Positions 15,725 to 22,983 of a stretch of DNA of 27,110 nt are shown one piece after another. Numbering within the stretch: the stretch's first letter is position 1; each line of letters starts with the position of its first letter. Source of the stretch: CAYFUT01 sp964346395 (lineage in GTDB: Bacteria > Bacillota > Halanaerobiia > Halobacteroidales > Halobacteroidaceae); assembly GCA_964346395.1 (NCBI GenBank), contig CAYFUT010000034.1:1-27110 (forward strand). The letters run 5' to 3'. The notes below the pieces were generated by a model that was given only the letters and a program-made list of their open reading frames with translations, searched no databases and was not told the DNA's origin. The translations under genes were made by a program, and so were the position numbers.

Positions 15725-17713
15725 CTATTTATTTTTGTCAGCTAATAGCTGTTTAAATTCCGCTTCATCTAAAATAGTAACCCCTAACTCCTGAGCCTGG
15801 TCATACTTAGAACCTGGATTAGACCCCGCTACCAAATAATCAGTTTTCCCGCTGACGGAACTAGTAGCGCGGCCGCCTAAACTAGCCACTGCTTCTTTGG
15901 CCTCACTGCGGGTGAAATCATCCAAACTTCCGGTAAAAACAAATCTCTGATCAGCTAAGGTCTGTTCAACCGTCTCCTGCTGCGAAGTAAAGTTCACTCC
16001 CACCTGTTTCAGTTTATCAATTATCTCCAAATTCCGTTCCTGTTCAAAGTAAGTAATAATGCTTTCAGCAATCTTAGGGCCGATCTCATCAATTGCTACT
16101 AATTCCTCCTTGCCGGCAGCTATAATTTCATCAATCTGATTAAAGTTCCGGGCCAACACTTCTCCTACTCGGCTGCCCACAAATCTAATCCCCAGACCAT
16201 AAATCACCTGCGCTAAACCGTTATCCTTGCTGCCTTCTAGAGCATCTAATACATTCTGGCTTGACTTGTCCCCCATTCTGTCCAGCTGCATTAACTCCTC
16301 TTTTTCTAAATAATACAAATCTGCTACATCAGATACTAAATCTTCTGCTAATAGCTGTTCGACTAAAGCCGGGCCAACTCCTTCAATATTCATTGCATCC
16401 CGCTGTACAAAGTGGAGGATGCCCTCCCGCAGTTTAGCCGGACAGGCTCCGCCGGTACATCGTTTAGCTGCTTCTCCTTCTAGGCGAACTGCTTCTGCCC
16501 CACAGACAGGACAGCGGTCCGGCAAATTAAACTTTTCCTCTTCTCCGGTCCGCTTATCAGGCAGTACTTCGACTACCTCCGGAATGATATCGCCGGCCTT
16601 CTGAATAATCACGTGGTCGCCGATCCGCACATCTTTGCGCTCTAACTCATCCTGGTTATGGAGGTTGGCCCGGCTGACCACTGACCCGTCCAAAAAGACT
16701 GGATCCAGAACTGCCGTCGGCGTTAAAGCTCCCGTCCGACCGACAGTAACCTCAATATCTTCCACTACTGTTTCCTTCTGCTGAGCAGGAAACTTAAACG
16801 CTATTGCCCAGCGGGGGTGCTTAGCCGTCGCCCCCAGCACTTCCCTAAGTTCCAGCGGATTTACTTTAATTACTATTCCATCAATCTCATAATTTAAGTC
16901 TTCCCTCCGCTCTGTCCACTCTTCACAGTAAGCAATTACCTCTTCAATATCACTGCATACCTTCCGCTCCGGATTTATTTTAAAACCTAATTCCTCTAGA
17001 TAATCAAGCCGTTCACTATGGGTAGTAAACTCCTCATCTGCAATATAAGCACTATCATAAATGAAAATATCCAGCGGCCGCTCTGCTGCTACCTGCGGAT
17101 CTAACTGCCGTAAAGAACCGGCCGCAGCATTCCGGGGATTAGCAAACCCATCTTTCCCCGCTGCTTCCTGGTCTTCATTTAATTCGATAAACTTATCTTT
17201 CGGCATAAATACTTCGCCGCGGACTTCCAGATCTAATTCTTCTGTTAAGCGCAGAGGAATACTTTTAATTGTCTTTAAATTATGAGTTACATCCTCACCT
17301 ACTTCTCCATTACCTCTAGTAGCTCCCTGTACTAACCTACCATCTTCATAAAGCAAAGAAGCAGATAAGCCATCAATTTTAAGTTCAACAGCATAGTTTA
17401 TATCCTCAGCTACCTGTCTTTTTACCCGGTCAGCAAACTCCCTTAGTTCCGCCGGCGAAAAAGCCTTGTTCAAACTAAGGAGCGGAACGTCATGCTCTAC
17501 CTTGCGAAACTCGTCAATCGGCTCGCCCCCTACCCGCTGAGTAGGCGAATCCGGCGTAACTAATTCCGGATGTTCAGCCTCCAGTTCTTTTAATTCCTCC
17601 ATCAACTGATCATATTTACGGTCGCTAATCTGCGGATCATCTTCCACAAAATAATGATAATTATGTTCACGAATTTTGGCCCGCAGCTCTTCAATTCGCT
17701 CTTCTACATCCAT
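15725..17713 (-). CDS. ligA: NAD-dependent DNA ligase
   Basis: Seals nicks in replication and repair using NAD. 662 residues, normal for LigA; start at 17713 after GAGGTG. Domain order is complete: Ia domain with HNYHYF and YD near 18-35, adenylation domain with active-site K112 in KIDG, OB fold, zinc finger (CPVCG near 400 with CTGGACP about 20 residues later), helix-hairpin-helix repeats (NIEGVGP, LDRMGDKS, AIDEIGP) and a BRCT domain at about 583-660 (FVFTGSLDDFTRSEAKEAV, GKTDYLVAG). In many Firmicutes ligA follows pcrA directly; here a pyrophosphatase and a rubrerythrin-like gene lie between them. It has its own 3' terminator and is separated from the gene upstream by a strong terminator and about 280 bp. 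Confidence 0.98.
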   Translation of the reverse strand: MDVEERIEELRAKIREHNYHYFVEDDPQISDRKYDQLMEELKELEAEHPELVTPDSPTQRVGGEPIDEFRKVEHDVPLLSLNKAFSPAELREFADRVKRQVAEDINYAVELKIDGLSASLLYEDGRLVQGATRGNGEVGEDVTHNLKTIKSIPLRLTEELDLEVRGEVFMPKDKFIELNEDQEAAGKDGFANPRNAAAGSLRQLDPQVAAERPLDIFIYDSAYIADEEFTTHSERLDYLEELGFKINPERKVCSDIEEVIAYCEEWTERREDLNYEIDGIVIKVNPLELREVLGATAKHPRWAIAFKFPAQQKETVVEDIEVTVGRTGALTPTAVLDPVFLDGSVVSRANLHNQDELERKDVRIGDHVIIQKAGDIIPEVVEVLPDKRTGEEEKFNLPDRCPVCGAEAVRLEGEAAKRCTGGACPAKLREGILHFVQRDAMNIEGVGPALVEQLLAEDLVSDVADLYYLEKEELMQLDRMGDKSSQNVLDALEGSKDNGLAQVIYGLGIRFVGSRVGEVLARNFNQIDEIIAAGKEELVAIDEIGPKIAESIITYFEQERNLEIIDKLKQVGVNFTSQQETVEQTLADQRFVFTGSLDDFTRSEAKEAVASLGGRATSSVSGKTDYLVAGSNPGSKYDQAQELGVTILDEAEFKQLLADKNK

Positions 17714-17931
17714 AACTCGTCACCTCACCGAATTTTTTTGCCTCTACTTACCTTTAATTAAGCATTTTCCGTTAAAATTCCTGGCTGCTAGGAAAAGTTT
17801 TTGTGAATCTAAAATTAGTCTATTCAACTTTGCATTTATTATTTACTTTCCGCACTTCAAATCTCTGGGCAGACAGTATTAATTATTTGAAAATTAGATA
17901 GATAAAAACTCTTTTCGCTGCTAACTACAAA

Positions 17932-17974
17932 AAATAACTAACAGGGAGAAGGAAATTCTCCCTGTTAGTTATTT
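17932..17974 (-). terminator. Very strong terminator of the rubrerythrin-like gene
   Basis: A perfect 19-bp stem (17932-17950 with 17956-17974; core CAGGGAGAA/TTCTCCCTG) and a 5-nt loop. On the minus strand the stem is followed by a T run. It ends 18 nt after the stop codon. Confidence 0.88.
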
Positions 17975-17992
17975 AAGATATAAATTTATATT

Positions 17993-18409
17993 TTACTCAA
18001 AATACCTCTCCAATAACCCCTGTAACATCTGCGCGTGGCGGGCTTCATCTTTAGCCGATTCATCAAAAAAGTCATAGCCGGCTTCAATATCTTCCTCCTG
18101 AGCCTTAACTGCTGCTTCCCGCTTGCCGCGATTAGCTGTCTGTTCCCCATTAATCATTTTTTCTATGTTCTCTTTCGTAGAACCAATCATCCCATTTAAT
18201 TCAGCAAACCGAGCCGCATGTTCTGCTTCTTCCCAGGCAATTCGCTTCAGTACTTCTGCTATTTCTGGATACCCTTCGCGCTGTGCCTGCCGAGCCATTG
18301 CCAGATATAAACCTGTTTCTTCTGTCTCCCCAGCAAAATTCATCTTCACTGCCTCTTCAACTTCTGTTCCCTTAGTTACTCCTAATTCATTTTCAATAGC
18401 AAATCCCAT
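17993..18409 (-). CDS. Rubrerythrin-like ferritin-fold diiron protein
   Basis: Probable peroxide-reducing or oxygen-stress protein of anaerobes. The frame opens with TTG at 18418, but GGAGG would touch it; the ATG at 18409 has proper spacing and gives 138 residues. It is a four-helix ferritin-like domain. Diiron ligands can be proposed: E28 in AGETEE, E61xxH64 in EEAEH, a glutamate near 105, and E122xxH125 in DEARH. There is no C-terminal rubredoxin CxxC domain, so electrons must come from a separate carrier. Downstream of ppaC with a gap of about 30 bp, so probably cotranscribed, with a very strong terminator after it. Confidence 0.87.
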   Translation of the reverse strand: MGFAIENELGVTKGTEVEEAVKMNFAGETEETGLYLAMARQAQREGYPEIAEVLKRIAWEEAEHAARFAELNGMIGSTKENIEKMINGEQTANRGKREAAVKAQEEDIEAGYDFFDESAKDEARHAQMLQGLLERYFE

Positions 18410-18439
18410 CTTTAACAACCTCCAGGCTCGTAATAAAAA

Positions 18440-19518
18440 CTAGTCAGTTAACTGGTCAGACAAAACAGGAATAATCTGCTTTTTCCGCGATAACACACCA
18501 TCTAAATAGACTTCATTANNNNNNNNNNNNNNNNNNNNNNNNNNNNNNNNNNNNNNNNNNNNNNNNNNNNNNNNNNNNNNNNNNNNNNNNNNNNNNNNNN
18601 NNNNNNNNNNNNNNNNNNAACAGGAATAATCTGCTTTTTCCGCGATAACACACCATCTAAATAGACTTCATTAGCCTCTACTTCTACCTCAAAAGCCGCT
18701 TCTATCACCGGCTGTGCCTCATCAGTGACCAAGAGCAAGCTTCCTTCTTCTAAAATATTAGTCGCCATCAACAGGAGAAACTTATAACCGCGCTCAGCAG
18801 TAACCTCTTTAATAGCTGTCAACAGCTCATCTTTCATTTCTTTAACTTCTGTCAACTCCATTAGTTCCAGCTGACCTACGCCGATAGTTGCCCCGGCAAA
18901 CTCATATTCCTTAAAGTCATTATTTATCAATTCTTTAGGCTCCAGTTTATTGACTACCGAACCAGCTTTAAACATCTGTTTTCCGTACTCAGTAATTTCT
19001 ACTCCTAACTGTTCAGCTAATCTTTCCGCTGCTTCCTTATCTTCTTCAGTACAGGTAGGCGATCGGAAAATAACTGTATCAGACAAAATAGCTGATAATA
19101 ATAGTCCTGCCGTTGTATCATCGATTTCTACACCCTGCTCATCATACAGTTTAGTAATAATAGTAGAGCTACAGCCTACCGGCTCATTACGGAAATAAAT
19201 CGGATTGCCAGTTTCTACATCACCAATCCGGTGGTGGTCAATAATTTCCTGAATAGCTGCCGCTTCAACTCCTTCTACAGCCTGACTTTTTTCATTATGA
19301 TCCACTAAAATAAGTTCGGTGCCGGCCTCTACTTCTTCTACTAACTGCGGAGCTTCCACTCCAAACCTATCCAGCACAAACTCAGTTTCGGAATTTACCT
19401 TTCCCGCTCTAATCGGTTCCACATCAGCACCCAATTCCTGCTTTAAATTAGCATAAGCTACTGCTGCACAAATAGAATCCGTATCTGGATTCTGATGACC
19501 TACTACATATGTAGTCAT
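18440..19518 (-). CDS. ppaC: Manganese-dependent (family II) inorganic pyrophosphatase, split only by an assembly gap
   Basis: Hydrolyses pyrophosphate. Start at 19518 (ATG after GGGGG; the frame also opens with TTG at 19524). The DHH-family metal motifs are present: GHQNPDTDS at 7-15, LVDHNEKSQ and DHHRIGDV. The substrate motif SRKKQ lies just before the gap. Positions 18519-18618 are N, flanked by an exact 55-nt duplicate. If one copy and the Ns are dropped, the frame continues PVLSDQLTD and stops with TAG at 18440-18442, giving 307 residues, close to the 309 of the Bacillus enzyme. The gene is therefore probably intact. Without this correction it appears as a frame running through Ns and ending at 18502. 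Confidence 0.92.
18464..18518. repeat. Left copy of 55-nt duplication flanking the N gap
   Basis: Identical to 18619-18673. Both copies encode the same C-terminal part of PpaC. The size fits two contig ends that overlap by one k-mer and were scaffolded with Ns rather than merged. Confidence 0.9.
18519..18618. other. 100-N scaffold gap
   Basis: Exactly 100 unknown bases, a conventional placeholder length for a gap of unknown size. The flanking 55-nt duplicates suggest that no sequence is missing. Confidence 0.97.
18619..18673. repeat. Right copy of 55-nt duplication flanking the N gap
   Basis: Exact copy of 18464-18518. Begins AACAGGAATAATCTGC and ends AGACTTCATTA, where the ppaC frame is read without interruption from 19518. 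Confidence 0.9.
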
Positions 19519-19543
19519 TAGCAATTCCCCCTATATATTAATA

Positions 19544-19583
19544 GTTTACAATTTACAGTTAACAGTTAATAATTAACAATTAA
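19544..19583. repeat. Heptamer-periodic tract upstream of ppaC
   Basis: Consecutive heptamers GTTTACA, ATTTACA, GTTAACA, GTTAATA, ATTAACA, then ATTAA. It is roughly inverted relative to the tract at 19679-19706; between them is a third short piece (AATTGTAAATTGTC at 19622-19635) and a small CATAGC/GCTATG hairpin. Together they fill the whole pcrA-ppaC intergenic space. Confidence 0.6.
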
Positions 19584-19678
19584 ACCCCTTTAAATCAAGA
19601 GATTATAAGAGGTTGATTTCTAATTGTAAATTGTCCTATCCAGACATAGCCTGGCTATGAAAACCGCATAAACCGCCT

Positions 19679-19706
19679 CCACTGTCAACTGTAATTTGTC
19701 AACTTT
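19679..19706. repeat. Heptamer-periodic tract at the 3' end of pcrA
   Basis: ACTGTCA, ACTGTAA, TTTGTCA, ACTTTAT: heptamer steps ending at the pcrA stop codon. As at the rlmD 3' end, the repeat runs right up to or into the stop of a gene. Confidence 0.55.
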
Positions 19707-21819
19707 ATACTTTTTTTAAGTCGCCATATTCTACCGCCAATTCTTTAATTCCTTCATTAGGAAAAGAAACCTGCACCCGCTCTAAATCACCACTAGTATC
19801 CGTGCTGATTACAGTGCCCACTCCCCAGTGCGGATGTTCTACTTTTTCCCCATCATTGAAGGTAGAAGAATCAGAATTTGAACTAGCAATTACTGGTTCT
19901 TGTTCAGCATCAACCAGCAAATCAGGAGCTAAATCTCCAATAAACCGGGACTTTTCTTTAAACTGCGTCTGTCCGTATATCTTCCGCCGCTGACTGTAAG
20001 TTAAGTACAGCTTTTCTTCCGCCCGGGTCATACCTACATAACATAGCCTTCGTTCTTCTTCTACTCCTTCTTCATCATCCAGAGAACGGCCGTGGGGCAG
20101 TAGTTCTTCTTCCATGCCCGCCAGAAAAACTACCGGAAACTCCAGCCCTTTAGCACTATGTAAAGTCATTAAGACCACTGCTTCTTGATCCTCTTCCAGC
20201 TGATCTACATCAGATAGTAAAGCAATTTCTTCCAGAAATTCAGTTAAGCCGCCGTCCGGATTTTCTTCTTTAAACTCTTCCATCTGAGTTAAAAGTTCTT
20301 TGACATTATTAATCCTATCGTCCGCCTTATCAGAGGAGTATTTATTCCGCAGTTCAGCAAAATAATCTATCTTCTCTATCAGTTCTTTCGTCAAATTGAA
20401 AACTGAAGTTTCTGCTTTCTGCTGCTGCAGATAATCTATTATATCTTTAAACTGGCGGACATTATTGGCAAATCTAGTTGAAATATCAGCTATCTTATCT
20501 ACCTGCTTAACTGCTTCTATTAAACTAATATTTTCCTGGTCAGCATAATTTGATAATCGTTCTCTAGTGGCCGGGCCAACTCCCCGACTAGGTACATTAA
20601 TCACCCGAGCCAGACTGATATCATCATCCGGATTATAGGCTAACCGTAGATAGGCTAAAATATCTTTAATTTCTTTCCGTTCATAAAACTTGACGCCGCC
20701 TACTATCCGGTAATTAATATTTTGCTTCAACAGTGTATTCTCTAAAATTCTAGCCTGGGCATTAGTGCGGTATAAAACTGCACAATCATCTAAAGAGTAT
20801 CCTGCTTCCTGCTGTAAACGCTTAATTTCTTTCGCTATATAGCGTCCTTCATCCTTTCCGCTGCGGGCCTGATATAATTTAATATCTTCCCCCGGCGGAT
20901 TGTCAGTCCATAGTTTCTTCTCCTTCCGCCGCAAATTATGACTTACTACTTGATAAGCAGCATCCAATATTTTCTGCGTCGAGCGGTAATTCTGCTCTAA
21001 TTTAACTACCTTCGTGTCGGGATAATCTTCCTCAAAGCTTAAAATATTACTTATATCGGCGCCGCGAAAGCCGTAAATCCCCTGATCATCATCGCCAACT
21101 ACACAGATATTATTATATTTTTCGGCTAGTAAATTAAGTAATTTATACTGCGCCTGATTAACATCCTGATATTCATCCACTAAAATATACTTGAACTGAT
21201 CTTGATAATAATCCAGGACTAAAGAATGTTCAGTCAACAACTCCACTGTTTTCATAATCAAATCGCCGAAATCAAAAGCATTGTTGGCTGCTAATTGTTC
21301 TTGGTATTCGGGATATACTTGGGCTACTATCTTATCTAAATAAGAGTCTACTGCATAGTCATCCGGGCCAACTAAATTATTTTTAGCACTATTAATCGCC
21401 CGCATAACTGAATTCTTATATTGGCGGACATCAAAGTCTAGTTCCTGTAACACTTCTTTCACTAAACTCCGCTGATCAGTAGCATCGAAAATCGAAAAAT
21501 TAGCCTCATAACCTAATTTCCCAGCTTCCCGCCGTAAAATTTGCACGCAGACCGAATGAAACGTCCCCATCCAGGCTAGGGGCTTTTCAGCTCCCAGCAA
21601 TTTCTGGGCTCTTTCCTTCATCTCATCAGCCGCTTTATTGGTAAAAGTCACCGTAAGAATATTCTGCGGGGGTACATCATAATAATTAATTAGATAAGCA
21701 ATGCGGTGGGTCAACACCCTGGTCTTCCCACTACCGGCGCCAGCTAAAATCAAAAGTGGGCCTTGATTATGCTGAACTGCTTTTTTCTGCTGCGGATTCA
21801 GTTGATTTAAAATCTCCAT
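19705..21819 (-). CDS. pcrA: ATP-dependent DNA helicase PcrA (UvrD/Rep family)
   Basis: Superfamily 1A 3'-5' helicase for repair and for clearing replication forks. 704 residues, within the normal range; start at 21819 after GGAGG. Motifs in order: LNPQQKKAV (Q motif), Walker A AGAGSGKT at 26-33, TFTNKAADEM (Ia), VDEYQDVNQAQ (II), GDDDQGIYGFRGAD (III), LEQNYRST (IV), VLMTLHSAKGLEFPVVFL (V) and RRLCYVGMTRAEEKL (VI). The C-terminal GEKVEHPHWGVGTV domain, typical of PcrA, binds RNA polymerase in Bacillus. First gene of a minus-strand series with ppaC; the usual pcrA-ligA link is broken by two genes. Confidence 0.98.
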   Translation of the reverse strand: MEILNQLNPQQKKAVQHNQGPLLILAGAGSGKTRVLTHRIAYLINYYDVPPQNILTVTFTNKAADEMKERAQKLLGAEKPLAWMGTFHSVCVQILRREAGKLGYEANFSIFDATDQRSLVKEVLQELDFDVRQYKNSVMRAINSAKNNLVGPDDYAVDSYLDKIVAQVYPEYQEQLAANNAFDFGDLIMKTVELLTEHSLVLDYYQDQFKYILVDEYQDVNQAQYKLLNLLAEKYNNICVVGDDDQGIYGFRGADISNILSFEEDYPDTKVVKLEQNYRSTQKILDAAYQVVSHNLRRKEKKLWTDNPPGEDIKLYQARSGKDEGRYIAKEIKRLQQEAGYSLDDCAVLYRTNAQARILENTLLKQNINYRIVGGVKFYERKEIKDILAYLRLAYNPDDDISLARVINVPSRGVGPATRERLSNYADQENISLIEAVKQVDKIADISTRFANNVRQFKDIIDYLQQQKAETSVFNLTKELIEKIDYFAELRNKYSSDKADDRINNVKELLTQMEEFKEENPDGGLTEFLEEIALLSDVDQLEEDQEAVVLMTLHSAKGLEFPVVFLAGMEEELLPHGRSLDDEEGVEEERRLCYVGMTRAEEKLYLTYSQRRKIYGQTQFKEKSRFIGDLAPDLLVDAEQEPVIASSNSDSSTFNDGEKVEHPHWGVGTVISTDTSGDLERVQVSFPNEGIKELAVEYGDLKKV

Positions 21820-21865
21820 TGTATTCCTCCTACGCTAATAACAATCGCAATTTTCTTCCGGTACT

Positions 21866-21894
21866 ATTATATCTTAAAACTACCTGCTTGTCTA
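21866..21894 (-). promoter_or_regulatory. Sigma-A promoter of pcrA
   Basis: On the minus strand TAGACA (21889-21894), 17-nt spacer, TATAAT (21866-21871). Five of six and six of six matches. Leader of about 40 nt. Confidence 0.75.
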
Positions 21895-21936
21895 ACTGTA
21901 ACCAAAATTTATCAATAAGTTAAGGAGCGCGTTAAC

Positions 21937-22461
21937 ATGAAGAAGTTAATAGCAATTTTAATTATTTTCTGCTTAATCTGTGGGTTATTAATCGGGGGAC
22001 TAGTGAAAATTATCCTTGAATTTAACCAGCAAAATCAATTAGCTGATTCAAAAGAACAGTTCAAACTACCAGAAATTACCCTTACTACCCTCTCAGGAAC
22101 CGATATCAAATTTGATACTTTACAGGAACCTACCATTCTTTTCTTCTGGCTGCCTCAATCTCACACTTGCCAGCTGCAAATAAGTATTTTATCAGAAATC
22201 AGCCACAATTATAACCTGAAAATTATCGGCATCGGAATTGGCGATATTGCAGCCAGTCAAATTAAGCAGATTAAACAAAAAAAAGAAATAAACTTCCCGC
22301 TCATAATTGACAGCAAAACAGATCTCACCCAAGAACTCAACGTAACTACCATTCCTACTCTAATCTTTTACCAGCCGACTAACCCTCCTAAAACTATTAC
22401 TGGTTTCCAATCTAAAACCCAGTTAAAAAATTTAATTGCTAACTATTTTTCCCTTAATTAA
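21937..22461 (+). CDS. Membrane-anchored thioredoxin-fold (TlpA/AhpC-like) protein with SxxC active site
   Basis: Extracytoplasmic thioredoxin-like protein of 174 residues; start after AAGGAG. Residues 5-27 form a membrane anchor or uncleaved signal. Residues about 43-172 follow the TlpA pattern: a PEITLTTLSG lead-in, ILFFWLP at 67-73, the active-site region, IIGIGIGD, and the cis-proline P140 in TTIPTLIFY. Where TlpA-type proteins have WCxxC, this one has S75-H76-T77-C78: the first cysteine is replaced by serine and only C78 is left. It cannot form the usual intramolecular disulfide and may be a monothiol or peroxidase-like variant, or have lost activity. Alone on the plus strand, divergent from pcrA and convergent with abrB. 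Confidence 0.8.
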   Translation: MKKLIAILIIFCLICGLLIGGLVKIILEFNQQNQLADSKEQFKLPEITLTTLSGTDIKFDTLQEPTILFFWLPQSHTCQLQISILSEISHNYNLKIIGIGIGDIAASQIKQIKQKKEINFPLIIDSKTDLTQELNVTTIPTLIFYQPTNPPKTITGFQSKTQLKNLIANYFSLN

Positions 22462-22467
22462 ACTACA

Positions 22468-22502
22468 AAAGGTAGTAAATCGAAATCCGATTTACTACCT
22501 TT
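22468..22502. terminator. Shared hairpin between convergent genes
   Basis: A perfect 15-bp stem (AAAGGTAGTAAATCG at 22468-22482 with its complement at 22488-22502) and a 5-nt loop. U runs are short on both sides, so it is probably a bidirectional but modest terminator for the thioredoxin-like gene and abrB. Confidence 0.7.
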
Positions 22503-22532
22503 CGTAAGTTAGCTATAACTGCAGCTAATTTA

Positions 22533-22790
22533 TTAAGCTGACTTTTCTTCTTCGCCTGTCACTTCTTCTATACAGTCCGAGCAGACAATTTTTCCTTTAA
22601 ACTCCACTGTATCTCCAGCCTCTCCACAGAAAATACAAGCCGGCTCATACTTTTTCAAAATAATTTTATCACCGTCAACATAAATTTCTAATGGATCTTT
22701 AGTATCAATTCCCAAAGTTCTTCTTAATTCAATCGGAATAACCATTCTTCCTAGTCCGTCTACTTTTCTGACAATTCCTGTAGATTTCAT
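22533..22790 (-). CDS. abrB: AbrB-family transition-state regulator with C-terminal zinc-ribbon-like cysteines
   Basis: DNA-binding transition-state regulator. 85 residues, start at 22790 after AAGGGGG. The N-terminal 50 residues are a textbook swapped-hairpin AbrB domain: GIVRKVDGLGRMVIPIELRR, then LEIYVDGDKIILKKY. The C-terminal part has C52xxC55 and C70xxC73, a possible zinc knuckle; the Bacillus AbrB C-terminal domain instead mediates multimerisation. The acidic tail ends GEEEKSA. It has a perfect sigma-A promoter and a leader of about 65 nt that could hold an autoregulatory site. SpoVT and Abh are related alternatives; length and the C-terminal half fit AbrB best. Confidence 0.9.
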   Translation of the reverse strand: MKSTGIVRKVDGLGRMVIPIELRRTLGIDTKDPLEIYVDGDKIILKKYEPACIFCGEAGDTVEFKGKIVCSDCIEEVTGEEEKSA

Positions 22791-22862
22791 AATTTCTGAT
22801 CCCCCTTGAAATATTAGTATGTGTTTTTATGACAATCTTCGACATTTTATTTTGCAAGAATA

Positions 22863-22891
22863 ATTATATCAGCTATGCCAACTTATGTCAA
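22863..22891 (-). promoter_or_regulatory. Perfect sigma-A promoter of abrB
   Basis: On the minus strand TTGACA (22886-22891), 17-nt spacer, TATAAT (22863-22868), preceded by an extended TGA. This is a full consensus match; a start near 22856 leaves a leader of about 65 nt. Confidence 0.87.
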
Positions 22892-22943
22892 TATCTTTTT
22901 CTATCTTTTCAATAAATGACAAGTTCGCTAAAAAAGAAAAAAA

Positions 22944-22967
22944 CTTCCAGCAATACTTCCCTGGAAG
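22944..22967 (-). terminator. Terminator of the FAD dehydrogenase gene
   Basis: Stem CTTCCAG (22944-22950) with CTGGAAG (22961-22967). On the minus strand it is followed by TTTTTTTCTTTTTT. It ends the prsW-dehydrogenase transcript before the abrB promoter. Confidence 0.82.
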
Positions 22968-22983
22968 CTGCCACTCAATTTAA

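Noticed and set aside
17714..17931. Possible small RNA or short gene upstream of ligA
   Set aside because: Only a weak TTCCT/AGGAA stem and no promoter-terminator pair; short open frames lack ribosome sites.
18123..18443. Plus-strand open frame opposite the rubrerythrin-like gene
   Set aside because: Mirror of a conserved coding region; no ribosome site or recognisable domain.
18464..18673. True tandem duplication inside ppaC
   Set aside because: Exact identity, a 100-N spacer and restoration of a normal-length protein by merging all point to an assembly overlap instead.
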